Numbered from the stretch's first letter, positions 37,146 to 47,316 are shown. The stretch: 64,000 bases of DNA from Okeania sp. SIO1I7 (GCA_010672585.1 JAAHGF010000003.1:341680-405679); one strand, 5' to 3'. The notes: generated by a model from the letters alone, not told the origin. A program made the numbers and translations.

Positions 37146-38977
37146 ATGCTTACTGATATATCCTCAGAAATTAAAAATATCATAGAAAAACGTCAACCTC
37201 TAACTAAGAGAGTTGAAAAAGTAGAGACTCATTTGACTTTCCTACAGCAACGTATTCAACAGCTAATTAAGCAACGAAATAATTTTCTCCCTGAGCTTAA
37301 TGATGCTCAAACATCAGCAAAATTACAAGAAATTAATTTGGAGAAAATAGAGGCAGATATCAGAACTAATTTAACGACAATTAGTAAACTTAAAGCACGC
37401 TTTTCTCGCCATACTCTAAATATTGGTGTAGTTGGTAGACCAAGACAGGGTAAAAGTAAATTTTTACAGACTTTAACAGGATTAACTCCCAATGAAATTC
37501 CTGACGGAAGTGGACAACATTGTACGGGAGTTATGAGTATTATTTATCATCAACCAGAAGTGGAAGAAACTAGAGGAAAAGTCTACTCTCACTCCGAAAA
37601 AAGTTTACTAGAAGAAGTTATTAAGCTTTACTACGAAGATTTACCACTTGGAACAAAACCAACAAAACTTTCAGATTTTATTAACAAGGGTTTACCCGCA
37701 TTACCAAATAATATTGATACGGCAGTAGACCAAGCAAAATATGAATATTTAAAACGGTATAAAGAACATTATCACGAATACAAAAATGTCTTAGAGCTTA
37801 AACCAATTTTTCCAATTACCCAGGAAAAAATTAGAGAGTATGTTGCTCAAGACGACGTTACAGGTAAACAAGTTTACTACAATTATTTAGCTGTCAAAAA
37901 AGTAGAAATTGAATGTGAGTTTCCTCATTCAGATATTGGTCAAATAGCAGTAGTAGATTTACCTGGTTTAGGTGATACAGGGGTAGGTGATGTAGAGCGG
38001 AAGTAAATGAAGTTATAGAAAATTGTAACAAACTGCCGTCTATTCCTAAGTCTGTAGAGCAAATCAAAAAAGATAGAAATAGATTGGGTTCATATACGGA
38101 AGCTTACAGTCGTTATCTACATATTGTCAGAACAGATTTATCCAAACAATTCTTATTTCTAGATGGAAAAATTCAAGATTATTTGGATATGGTTAAATCA
38201 GAAATAGCTTGGTTATTAACTGATGAAGTGCAACTAGGAGGATTAACTGATGTGCGAGAAATTGACTTCCTAAAATGGATGGCAGACCATATTCCAGGAG
38301 ATTTAATTAATCTCAAATTAGGGTTTACAACTATCTCTGCTTTTAACGTATCTTATGCAGGTATTATTCAGCGTCAAGTCAGACAACATATTAATAGACT
38401 TACCCCCGATAAAAATCCTCTGAATTTAACTCCCGATTTGGAAATATTGTGGTCGGAATTGGAAGAAATATTAAATCCTGAGAAATTTGATATTAAAGAA
38501 ATGGGGGCTAAGTTTCCTACAATAGAGAAAATAGAAGAATTGTGGAAAAAACTTTTACCTGGTATTTTAAATTCGGATGATGTACCTGAAGAACAAAAAC
38601 TTAAGTCAAAACTTTTACTCCAGAAAATGGAGCAGGAAATTTCTACTAATAATGCCGAAGATTCGGAAAAAGTTTTGATAGAAATTCAGAAAAAACATAA
38701 ATTGGTGGTTGATTTATGTAAGTCAGATTTAGACAAGTTATTATCTGAACCTAAACAGTTAGCTTATGCAATGGTAGCTGAGTTTGTAGATCGGATATCC
38801 TATGCTGAGGATATTAAAGATGATTGGGAGATTTTTTTAAATGATGAACAAGTGCGACAGAAAGTTTGGCCGGAATTTAAGACTATGGCAAATCGGATGA
38901 AAATTCAAAAAGATTGGCAAAGTTTAGTTGAGCAAATTATGGATATTAATCGGTTAGAAAAAATGAGATTTTTATAG
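37146..38977 (+). pseudogene. Dynamin-like/GTPase gene with frameshift and internal deletion
   Basis: The first frame (37146-38006) has a coiled-coil start (1-90), then P-loop GVVGRPRQGKSK (about 98-109) and G3 DLPGLGDTG. It ends abnormally right after GVGDVERK. Reading continues one frame over from about 37997: EVNEVIENCNKLPSIPKSV, then a long helical part to 38977. The G4 region expected between these pieces is missing, so a deletion with frame change is more likely than a single indel. It lies opposite the TerB-dynamin gene across a spacer containing two family F elements and one short unassigned frame (36675-36808). Confidence 0.8.
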
Positions 38978-38990
38978 GGAATTAAAATAC

Positions 38991-39285
38991 CGTAGGTTGG
39001 GTTAAGCGCCAGCGTAACCCAACAAAAACTTCTCTAACAGTACATTTTTATAAAGACAATATAATTTTATTTCAAAGGTAATACAAAGATTTCCTAATCT
39101 TAATAGGTAGCTATGTATTTTGAGTTTCGTACCTAAATTGATTTCTAGCTGTAGGTTAGGTTAAGCTTTAGCGCAACCCAAAAAAAATTTCTTTAGCAGC
39201 ACATTTTTTAGTCAGGGCAATATAATTTGATTGAAAAAGTAATAGAGATTTTTCCTAATCTTAATGTGGAGCTATACATAACTCT
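38991..39285 (+). repeat. Two direct copies of an about 125-bp repeat
   Basis: Copy 1 starts gtaggttgggttaagcgcca, copy 2 (39151) gtaggttaggttaagcttta; both continue with caat-ataattt, then aga(t)tt-cctaatcttaat and agctat-cat. The start forms a hairpin (ggttgggtta...taacccaac). The spacer continues to 39526 with nothing else recognisable. Confidence 0.7.
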
Positions 39286-39526
39286 TTCCATAACAATTAG
39301 GTAGGGTGATTAAAGAAACCAACTTTTGAACAATTCATAAATTATTTTAGTCACTGTTGTTAATTTAGTGATTAGTTGTACAAATGTCTTTCTGTTGGGT
39401 TTTCTTCCTCAACCAAACCTACAAAGTGTTATGGAAAACTGACACAAACTTTTATGTTTATTATTGGCAATCTGCCGAACATTTACATCATTTTTGTCTG
39501 GGGATTTTTTGATGTTTTTTACCTTC

Positions 39527-41236
39527 CTACTTTAGCATTTCAAGAAATTTTTGCTTAAGCAAAGCCAGAGCTTTAATAAGCTGAAGTATTACCCAGTAAA
39601 TCACAAACCATAAAACTGTAATACTTGGAAGAAATAATATAATCGCAACCATTGATTCTGGTTGTTTATGTGCTGCGTTCAATAAACATAAAATCCATCC
39701 TTCTTGATTTTCTGAACATTTAAAGAGTAAATTCAGCCCTGGGATCGCAAAGGAAAGCGTAAAAATAAGTATAGGAAATAATAAACCAAATTCCGTTAAA
39801 AATTCACTCTTATCTGATTGTTGACTTACTTTTTCACTCATCAATCTAAATAATATAAAACGATCTCTAGATAACCAATAATCAACCTTACTCAAAACTA
39901 AATTAGGACTACTATAGAATAACTGACCAAACATCAAAACCATAGAAAAATAGCTCCATAAAAAAATCACCAAGCTTGCTAATAAAAATGGTGATGCTAA
40001 AACTAAGCACAAAAGAGTCAAAAAAATATTGGGATTACCTATATACCAATTAATTATAGAAGGTATTATTGCTAAACCAAGACTCCAAATTGACATATAA
40101 AAAAATTCCCTCCATTCTTGGGAAAGACTCAAATTATTTTTAACCTTTTCCTGAAGCTGAGAGTATTTAACTTCCATATTTTGTCGATGATTTTCTAATG
40201 ACTCAACTCTACGAAACAACGAATCTAAATAAACATCTTGACTTATCTTTTCTTGCTCTAACTGAAATGCTAAAGATAATTGAGAAAGTTCTTCGTGAAG
40301 TTTCAAATATTCACCTGCTACATCTTGAGATAATTCCTGAGCATTTACTTGTGGAGATTCAAAATCTACTAACTTCTGAATAATTATTTGAATTTCCAAC
40401 TTCGTATCTTCTGCAAACTGGTTGAAGTTTTCATTAACTTGCTGTTGTGAATCAAAAGTACTATTAACTCTTTCCTCTATTTGTCCAGGTAAACTTTCTA
40501 ATGAATTTTCTAATGACTTAACTCGACGAAATAACGGCTCTAAACCAACACCTATATTCGACCTTTCTTCCTGCAACTCCAATATATTAGATGATAATTC
40601 AGCCATTTGTTTCTGAAGCTGTGAATAATTACTTTCTACATTAGAAAATTCCTCCAACTTTTCCCTGATAAAACTAATCTCTTGAGATAATTTATGAGCA
40701 TCTACTTGTTTAGATTCAACATCTACTAACATCCGAACAATTTCTTCAATTTTCTGTTTTGTATCTGCTACAAATTGTTGAAATTTTTTATTTACTTCCT
40801 GTTGCGAATCAAGGGTACTATTAATCCTTTCCTCTATTTGCCCAGGTAAACTGTCTAATGAATTTTCTAATGACTTAACTCGACCAAATAACGACTCTAA
40901 ATCAACATCTCCATTTAAACTTTCTTCCTGTAACTCCAAGATAAAGTAAGATATCCGAGAAACTTTTTCCTCAAGCTGAGAGTAACTACTTTCCATACGT
41001 TGAGAAAACTGCTCTAACTTTTCTCTAAGCAAACTAATCTCTTGAAATAACTCCTGATAATCTGCTGTTTAAACCTGCAAAACTTCATTAACTTTATCAG
41101 ATTTATCATCAGTTTCTACCTGTTCAGAATTACCAGGATAATTATGAGATTCCGAACTATCTTTTTTTACACCCCTGATTAAATCCGGAGTAAATTCTAT
41201 ATCATCTAATGGATTACGGTCATTATTTTCCGACAT
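39527..41236 (-). pseudogene. Repeat-built coiled-coil membrane protein with a premature stop
   Basis: From ATG 41234-41236 the frame gives MSENNDRNPLDDIEFTPDLI for 55 codons, meets TAA (41069-41071), and continues in the same frame TADYQELFQEISLLREKLEQ to the end at 39527. Translation could restart at TTG 41030-41032, giving 501 residues. The long part contains a coiled-coil unit of about 120 residues repeated 2.5 times (each with RVKSLENSL-SLPGQIEER), then four TM segments (about 320-350, 352-375, 420-440, 465-490). No known family. Either a pseudogene by one nonsense mutation or a gene restarted downstream. It may relate to the GTPases nearby. Confidence 0.72.
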
Positions 41237-41344
41237 AAAACACCGCGTAAAAATTTGATATTTGGTTATATCTTAATATTATAGCTGAGTAGATAGGTCG
41301 TATGGTATTATTTTGCCTGAGTAGAAGTTACAAAAAAGAAAAAA

Positions 41345-41574
41345 ATGCCTAATCAAATACTTTCCTTGGAAATATTAGAATCTCTCTATGAAAAATTATA
41401 GGAACTATCTGAGTTAACAGCAAAACAAATTGAAATTCTAATAATTAGAATTGTTGCCATGAGAATGCCATAATTACTGAGACAAACTCAAGAGTTTAAT
41501 CGACTATTATATGCAATTACTCCAGAACAACTGCATGGTGAAATTGCTCTAGAAGAGGTATTCAACAATTAATA
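41345..41574 (+). pseudogene. Small decayed frame upstream of mazF
   Basis: Reads MPNQILSLEILESLYEKL, stop, ELSELTAKQIEILIIRIVAM and further, stop, then TQEFNRLLYAITPEQLHGEI and ALEEVFNN. Position suggests a former antitoxin partner of the MazF remnant, but I cannot recognise a MazE-type motif, so the assignment is weak. Confidence 0.4.
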
Positions 41575-41693
41575 ATGAATAATGAATAATGAATAATTAC
41601 CTCTCCTTGAAAAGAAGAGGATTGACTAATAATGAATTTTTTTTTATTATCCCCTTAAAAGGGGAGGCTTTAAACCACAATTTTTCGGTAAAT
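41567..41693 (-). mobile_element. Family E element between the two remnants
   Basis: Reverse complement of the element at 32531-32663: aatgaataatgaataat, then ccttttcaagg-like stem, then ccccttaaaaggggaggctt and ccacaatttttcggtaa. It ends exactly at the ATG of the MazF remnant. Confidence 0.7.
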
Positions 41694-42033
41694 GAAAAAT
41701 TCTAATAACTCAGATTTGTATACTCCTGAAAAGGGAAATATTGTCTGGATAAACTTTAATCTTCAGTCTGGAAGAGAACAAACTTACCTTCGTCCTGCTT
41801 TAGTAGTTTCATCAAGTAGATATAACCGTTTTGTAGGATTAGCTTTAGTATGCCCAATTACTACAAAAATCAAAATATTTATGTTTGAAATAACAATTCC
41901 AGAGGGATTAGAAATTTCAGGAGTTGTACTAGCAGATAGAATCAAATCTTTCGACGATAAAACATGGTGAATAGAGTTTGCTTGTCAAATTCCAGATGAG
42001 ATATTAATGCAAGTAATTATTGCCATAAAATGA
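41692..42033 (+). pseudogene. MazF/PemK-type toxin with premature stop
   Basis: ATG 41692: YTPEKGNIVWINFNLQSG, then RPALVVSSSRYN and GLALVCPITTK are MazF ribonuclease signatures. TGA at 41968-41970 cuts the frame after DDKTW; the same frame then gives IEFACQIPDEILMQVIIAIK and TGA at 42031-42033, the normal C-terminal helix. One nonsense mutation, probably from a Arg/Trp codon. The toxin would lack its last helix. Confidence 0.82.
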
Positions 42034-42678
42034 CGAGATAAATTTAATTTAATCTCAATTAATTCATTGATTTATTTGATGATTTATGAAGTAAAAATAT
42101 TGAATTTTGTCTTGACCAAAAAATTAGGTCTCCAGCCTACCCTTTTAAGGGTATGAAAAAAAATAAAGTTCAATATTTCAATCCCAATACTTTCCTAGGT
42201 CATGCTGCGCAAACAGGCAGAGGTACTGTTAGCGTAGCTCCTCCTCCGGAGGCTAACTGATAACTGTTAACGTTTGCGTAGCATTCCGTAGGAAAGTTCC
42301 TCCGGAGGAGGCTAACTGAAATGACCCCAGTAATTCAAGCAGGTACAGCTTTGGGTGCTTATGAAGTTGTTCATAATGAAAATTAAAACAAAAATCTCAT
42401 CCCCCATCCTTCCAGGACCAAATATTGTTTTTAATGACACCAAAATTGAGGAAACAATTTGAGTCTTATATCAGTCAATAGTTAGTTAAAGCAAGTTATA
42501 AAACCCTGGGATTATCCAATTTACAAACAGCCTCAAATATGACCATTGCCAATCTTTATTATTATTTTAAAATTAGAGACGAATCAGAAACAAAAATGGG
42601 AGAAAATATAGTAGCAACATAGACATATTTCTAGAAAATCTTAGCTAAAATCAAAAGTAGAATTAGGAGATAAATATC
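42034..42678. other. Spacer with family E repeat and unassigned remnants
   Basis: Family E relative at 42117-42330 containing two copies of the short module (catgctgcgcaaac, gtttgcgtagcattccgtag) and palindromic tcctccggagga. From about 42420 a frame with stops (NLQTASNMTIANLYYYFKI) looks like gene debris that I cannot place. Confidence 0.45.
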
Positions 42679-42819
42679 ATGTCAGACCTTGACCGTGGAA
42701 TAATGAAATTTAAGGGAGCAGATACTCCCAGCGCGATCGCCATTTCTTCCATTCTGATTTTAGGTGCTATAGTCTTGCTCCTTTTGTGGGGACTCAGTAC
42801 CGCTTATACAGTTGGCTAG
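42679..42819 (+). CDS. 46-residue single-TM protein
   Basis: ATG 42679 to TAG 42817-42819. MSDLDRGIMKFKGADTPSAI precedes a single TM helix (about 20-41, SSILILGAIVLLLLWGLS). The ribosome site aggaga lies 8 bases upstream and a clear terminator lies 22 bp downstream, so this is a real, monocistronic gene. The shape (short N-terminal amphipathic part plus one TM helix) resembles small photosynthetic-complex subunits of cyanobacteria, but I do not recognise which, if any. Confidence 0.82.
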   Translation: MSDLDRGIMKFKGADTPSAIAISSILILGAIVLLLLWGLSTAYTVG

Positions 42820-42841
42820 TTAAGAGCAATACAAATTATTT

Positions 42842-42872
42842 AGAGACGCTCCACCAGAACGTCTCTTTAAAA
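42842..42872 (+). terminator. Rho-independent terminator of the 46-residue gene
   Basis: agagacg, loop ctccaccagaa, cgtctct, then ttaaaatattt. Seven-base perfect stem with a U-rich follower. Confidence 0.75.
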
Positions 42873-42886
42873 TATTTAATTTTTAA

Positions 42887-43007
42887 TAGACATAGGCGTG
42901 ATAATAAAAAATAAAATCAATTATCGTACTCTTATTCATCAATTCTTTCCCCTTACTCCCTACTCCCTACTCCCTACTCCCTCTTTTCTGAAGATGTCTA
43001 ATTAAAA
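42887..43007. mobile_element. Family A element, inverted orientation
   Basis: tagacataggcg on the left and tctgaagatgtcta on the right; internal ctactcc repeats (four times) and attatcgtact. It lies between the small gene's terminator and the OmpA-type gene. Confidence 0.7.
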
Positions 43008-43207
43008 TCAAATTTATTTAATATAAAGAACTGAGAAAAAATAATTTATGATTTATGCCCTTTATCATAAAATACTGATATAAACAAGGACAAGAATCTC
43101 AATAATTAATGATTTGGGATTTTGTCTAACTTGCTGATTCTGTCAATATCATATTAGTTTATAGAAGTTATTTCAAATAAACCTAGTTTGGAGCTATATA
43201 TTTAGAT

Positions 43208-44110
43208 ATGACTACTGAAAAAAAAATAGATAAACAACAAACTCTCAGCCCTACTATCTTAGCAGGATGTATGGGCTTTATGATGATTTGTGCTTGGGCT
43301 TTTGCAAGTCCAAAAGCTTTTGAAAAACCTACTATTGAAGTTCAATTACCTGAAACTGAAGATGTAGACGAGCAAACAGAAGTTACTCAAGTACAAACAA
43401 CAGAAACTGAAACAACTCCAACAACTACTCAAACAGAGTCTTTCACTACAACAACACAAACCCCAGAAACAGAAACTGAAACAACTACTGAAACAGAGTC
43501 TCCAACTCCCATCACAACTGATACGACAACTACTCAAACAGAGTCTTTTACTACAACAACACAAACCCCAGAAACAGAAACAACTACTAGCTCAGTATCT
43601 ACTTCTCCATCCGCGACCGTATCACCTACTAATAATACAACTAACTTTATTACTACCTCTGGAGCAGAAACTGCACAACCAACTGCTACATCATCACCCG
43701 AAATTGAAACTTCTGCTGCTACTACTAACACATCTACAACATCTCAACCACAAGGCAAGAACTTGAGTCAAAACAAAACTTTAGGTCAAGTAAAATTTGG
43801 ATTTGATGCATTTGAATTATCTCCCGAAGCAGAGCAAACTATAAATAGTCTCATCTCAGAAATTAAAGAATACGATCCGAATAAAGTTACTATTAGAGTT
43901 GAAGGTCATACATCTCAGGTCGGTGGTGCTCAGTTAAATCAAGAAATATCTGAAGACCGAGCAAATGCAGTGGTCGAATATTTGAAGCAGCAGAATTTAC
44001 CATATCAGGTTGTTGGCGAAGGAATGGGATTTTCTCAACCACTCCCTGGTAGCGATCCTGCTGCTGATATCAACCAGCGAACAGTAATTATTTTGACACC
44101 CGCTAATTAA
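43208..44110 (+). CDS. OmpA-family envelope protein with a Thr-rich linker
   Basis: 300 residues: short cytoplasmic start, one TM/signal anchor (about 17-35, ILAGCMGFMMICAWAF), a long Thr/Glu/Ser-rich linker (about 45-185) containing twice TTTTQTESFTTTTQTPETET, and a C-terminal OmpA-like peptidoglycan-binding domain (about 190-300) with VRVEGH-type IRVEGHTSQVGGAQLNQEIS, DRANAVVEYL and NQRTVIIL. It anchors the envelope to peptidoglycan. The linker repeat is also a DNA repeat, so its length probably varies between strains. Confidence 0.9.
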   Translation: MTTEKKIDKQQTLSPTILAGCMGFMMICAWAFASPKAFEKPTIEVQLPETEDVDEQTEVTQVQTTETETTPTTTQTESFTTTTQTPETETETTTETESPTPITTDTTTTQTESFTTTTQTPETETTTSSVSTSPSATVSPTNNTTNFITTSGAETAQPTATSSPEIETSAATTNTSTTSQPQGKNLSQNKTLGQVKFGFDAFELSPEAEQTINSLISEIKEYDPNKVTIRVEGHTSQVGGAQLNQEISEDRANAVVEYLKQQNLPYQVVGEGMGFSQPLPGSDPAADINQRTVIILTPAN

Positions 44111-44773
44111 AAAGGAAGAAGGAAGAAGGAAGAAGGAAGAAGGAAGAAGAAAAAATATGGTGGGAGAGAGAGTGTGGGGAGTGTGGGGAGTGTGGGGAGT
44201 GTGGGAAGAAATTCAACAATATATATCTTCACCATTACCGAAAAATTCTGGTCTAAAGCTTCCCCTTTTAAGAGGATAGAAAAAGAGAATATTCCCGAAC
44301 TCAAGTCTCCTTATTGCAGAGGTACTGTTAGCGTAGCTCCTCCGCTAGGAGGCTAACTGATGACAGAAATGACGCTCCCCAGGACAACCAAAAGATCGTG
44401 TTGTCTGAGTTTTAGAGCTTCTCGAACTGTCCGCACCCTTTCCTTCGACTGCTATACCTTATATCATGTCCGCTTGAATAGTTATAGATAAACAACGGAG
44501 GAGTCAGGATGACCGAGTCAGGACTCAGGAGGGAAGAAAGAAGGAAGAAGCAAGAAAAAAAGAGAAAGTTTTTTGATAGCGTTCTTATCCGGACATAATA
44601 TTATATAGTATCTCCCCCACTCCCCTGCTCCCTACTCCCCTACTCCCCTACTCCCCCGCTCCCCTACTCCCCCACTCCCCTGCTCCCTACTCCCCTACTC
44701 CCCCGCTCCTAGGTAATATGCTATATTAAAGGACTGTTCCCAATCAAAATTAATAACTCTGAACTATAAATAA
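44111..44773. other. Spacer packed with repeats
   Basis: aggaaga heptamers right after the OmpA stop (44112-44150); ggagtgt tandem (44172-44205); a family E element (about 44229-44375); an inverted family L fragment (44396-44456); a family B element (44461-44602, atatcatgtccg ... ccggacataata); and a ctactcc/ctcccc run (44612-44708). No gene. Confidence 0.6.
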
Positions 44774-46105
44774 ATGTCTACAAAACCTACCATTTCATTC
44801 TCTCACTTAGGGTGCGAAAAAAATCGTATCGATACCGAACATATCATAGGTTTACTAGCACAAGCGGGTTATCAAGTAGATGCTAACGAAGAATTAGCAG
44901 ATTATGTAGTAGTCAACACCTGTAGTTTTATTCAAGATGCTAGAGAAGAATCAGTTCGTACTTTGGTAGAACTAGCAGAAGCTAACAAAAAAATAGTCAT
45001 TGCAGGTTGTATGGCGCAACACTTCCAAGAAGAATTACTTGCAGAACTGCCAGAAGCAGTAGCACTTGTGGGTACTGGTGATTATCATAAAATAGTTGAT
45101 GTGATGCAACGGGTAGAAAAAGGCGATCGCGTCACAGAAGTCTCCCCTCAACCAACCTATATCGCTGATGAAACAACCCCACGTTACCGCACCACATCCG
45201 AAGGAGTTGCTTATGTACGAATAGCAGAAGGTTGTGATTATCGTTGTGCTTTTTGTATTATTCCTCATCTACGAGGAAATCAGCGATCGCGCACCATAGA
45301 ATCTATTGTCACCGAAGCTCAACAACTAGCAGACCAAGGGGTAAAAGAAATCATCCTCATCTCCCAAATAACCACTAACTATGGAGTTGATATTTATGGT
45401 GAACCAAAACTCGCCGAACTTCTCCGCGCCCTAGGAAAAGTTGATATACCCTGGATTAGAATGCACTATGCTTATCCTACTGGTTTGACTCCCAAAGTAA
45501 TAGCTGCCATCCAAGAAACTCCCAATATTTTACCCTATCTCGACTTGCCCTTACAACATTCTCATCCCCAAATATTGCGGGCTATGAATAGACCTTGGCA
45601 AGGTCGGGTTAATGATAATATAATCGAAAAAATAAAAGCAGCTATGCCCAATGCTGTGTTGCGGACAACCTTTATAGTGGGCTTTCCTGGTGAAACGGAA
45701 GAGCATAATGCACATTTGGTAGAATTTGTCAAGCGCCACGAGTTCGATCATGTCGGAGTATTTACTTTCTCTCCAGAAGAAGGAACACCCGCCTATAGTT
45801 TGCCTAATCAGTTGCCCAAAGCAGTGATGGACGCCCGTAGAGAAGAAATTATGCAAGTCCAGCAACCCATATCTGGGAAACAGAATCAAAAATCAGTGGG
45901 ACAAATAGTTGATGTATTGATTGAACAGGAAAATCCCCAGACAGGAGAGTTGATTGGTAGGTCTCCCCGGTTTTCTCCAGAAGTTGATGGACTTGTTTAT
46001 CTCCAAGGTCAGGCCCGTTTGGGTTCAATTGTGCCAGCGATGATTACAGATGCAGATATTTACGATTTGTACGGTTATGTAGATTTAAGTCAATCAAGCA
46101 ATTAG
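44774..46105 (+). CDS. rimO: Ribosomal protein S12 methylthiotransferase RimO
   Basis: Radical SAM enzyme that adds a methylthio group to an Asp of ribosomal protein S12. Three N-terminal cluster cysteines (C14 in LGCEKNR, C50 in NTCSF, C79 in AGCMAQ) and the radical SAM triad C154-x3-C158-x2-C161 (GCDYRCAFC) bind two iron-sulfur clusters. [17 protein letters not shown] and [11 protein letters not shown] follow, then a TRAM domain (about 375-435). 443 residues is the usual length. Its TAG stop (46103-46105) is the first three bases of a family A element. Confidence 0.96.
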   Translation: MSTKPTISFSHLGCEKNRIDTEHIIGLLAQAGYQVDANEELADYVVVNTCSFIQDAREESVRTLVELAEANKKIVIAGCMAQHFQEELLAELPEAVALVGTGDYHKIVDVMQRVEKGDRVTEVSPQPTYIADETTPRYRTTSEGVAYVRIAEGCDYRCAFCIIPHLRGNQRSRTIESIVTEAQQLADQGVKEIILISQITTNYGVDIYGEPKLAELLRALGKVDIPWIRMHYAYPTGLTPKVIAAIQETPNILPYLDLPLQHSHPQILRAMNRPWQGRVNDNIIEKIKAAMPNAVLRTTFIVGFPGETEEHNAHLVEFVKRHEFDHVGVFTFSPEEGTPAYSLPNQLPKAVMDARREEIMQVQQPISGKQNQKSVGQIVDVLIEQENPQTGELIGRSPRFSPEVDGLVYLQGQARLGSIVPAMITDADIYDLYGYVDLSQSSN

Positions 46106-46516
46106 ACATCTCCACCAAAGGAGGCAACAGCTCCGGAAGGCAACAGGCAACAGGGAGAAATAATTGATAATTTATGGATAAGAATTGATTTTATAGCAAT
46201 GAGCGCTGGTATATTTACAAATTGCAGGAGGGGCCAAATAGCTAAAAGTCTTATATTATCGTTTTTTTATTCCCCTCCTGGGAGGGGCGAGGGGTGGGTT
46301 CCCTGTTGTCAGATGAGCTGTTGCCTGTTGCCTGCGCACAGCGCTATATTTTTGATTTTTACCAGATGTCTATTAAACATCTAGACATCTTCTCCAAAAT
46401 GAGGGAGTAGCGGTGCGACCCCGCGTCGGCGTAAGACGCAAGGGAACACGCACCAAGAGAGGGAGTAGGAGCAGAAAAGAATTGACGAATCAGAGTGTGA
46501 TAATTGATATGTCCCA
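46103..46516. mobile_element. Two family A elements in tandem, one with a nested insert, one with a GC-rich insert
   Basis: First copy 46103-46372 is split at gatttta by a 154-bp element (46194-46347) that starts tagcaatgagcgctgg and ends gcgcacagcgcta. Second copy from 46382 contains a GC-rich insert (46430-46468) with gcgtc-ggcgtaa-gacgc, a hairpin repeated at 47026-47045. Confidence 0.65.
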
Positions 46517-46699
46517 AAAACTCTACATCAATGTACAAAATCTAAAAAAATTAGTGAAATTAAGGAAAATATTTAATAAATGTGGCAAATGTTAAGTCTT
46601 TTGTTATTATGTTAATGATTATGAAGATAAAGACGAGCTACCCTAAAGTGAGCTGCTAAGTATCATAACATACCTATAACAAATGTAGGTAAAGGGGTG

Positions 46700-47023
46700 G
46701 GGACATGGAAAACCTCAAAATAAAGGTAATTTTTTCCTCCCTTGTCCAACGGAAACTTGATATATACAACAGCTTAACGATAGCCAAATATTGGCTCTAA
46801 CCTTTCTCAACATACCCTCTAGGAAATTCCTCTCTATGGCCGTAGGTTTAGGAGTGAGACGAAAGGAGACTTAATCGCAGGGGCTTAAAATTCCTGAGAT
46901 TGATATGTGTGAGACAGTAGTAATTTCTATATCTTTATCTAATAGAGAGTGGGATTGTCCAGAGTGTGGTAGTCACCATGACAGGGACATAAACGCTTCG
47001 ATCAACATTTTGCGGATGGGAAC
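46700..47023 (+). pseudogene. Decayed TnpB C-terminal fragment
   Basis: Positions 46940-47020 encode [20 protein letters not shown] and NILRMG: one half of the TnpB zinc ribbon and the RuvC-III motif, with DRDIN in place of DRDEN or DRDxN. Upstream only broken pieces can be read. It then runs into a GC-rich palindromic stretch (47024-47215). Confidence 0.7.
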
Positions 47024-47316
47024 CCGCGTCGGCGTAAGACGCAAGCGGTCAGACCCCGCGACGACGCCAGCTCGCTTGCGGAATGCTGACCAACAGAGGG
47101 AACGCCCACGCTCGAAGGCTGCGGGACTCGCAGTATCAGCGCCAGTCGCTCATGGGGGAAACCCCCAAGACCGCGCTGGCTTGTCTGTGGAGCGCGCTTT
47201 TAGACCTTGTGGGAGTAAATCTCGGAAGGCGGGTGCGGCACAAACAGAAAGTCTCTAACAGTGATGCTAGGGAATCCCTCGCTGTACCGTCAGGTCAGCG
47301 TCGGGAGAATGTCAAA
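47024..47316. mobile_element. GC-rich palindromic insert and IS605-family right end
   Basis: 47024-47215 is much richer in GC than its surroundings and full of short stems (gcgtcggcgtaagacgc, gctcgcttgcggaatgctgacc, catgggggaaacccccaag). The end at 47262-47316 reads tagggaatccctcgctgtac, then gtcgggagaatgtcaaattg, the same end type as the orphan ends at 27.6-28.1 kb. Confidence 0.6.

Noticed and set aside
46413..46595. 60-residue frame (MRPRVGVRRKGTRTKRG)
   Set aside because: Basic peptide comes from the GC-rich hairpin insert inside a family A element.
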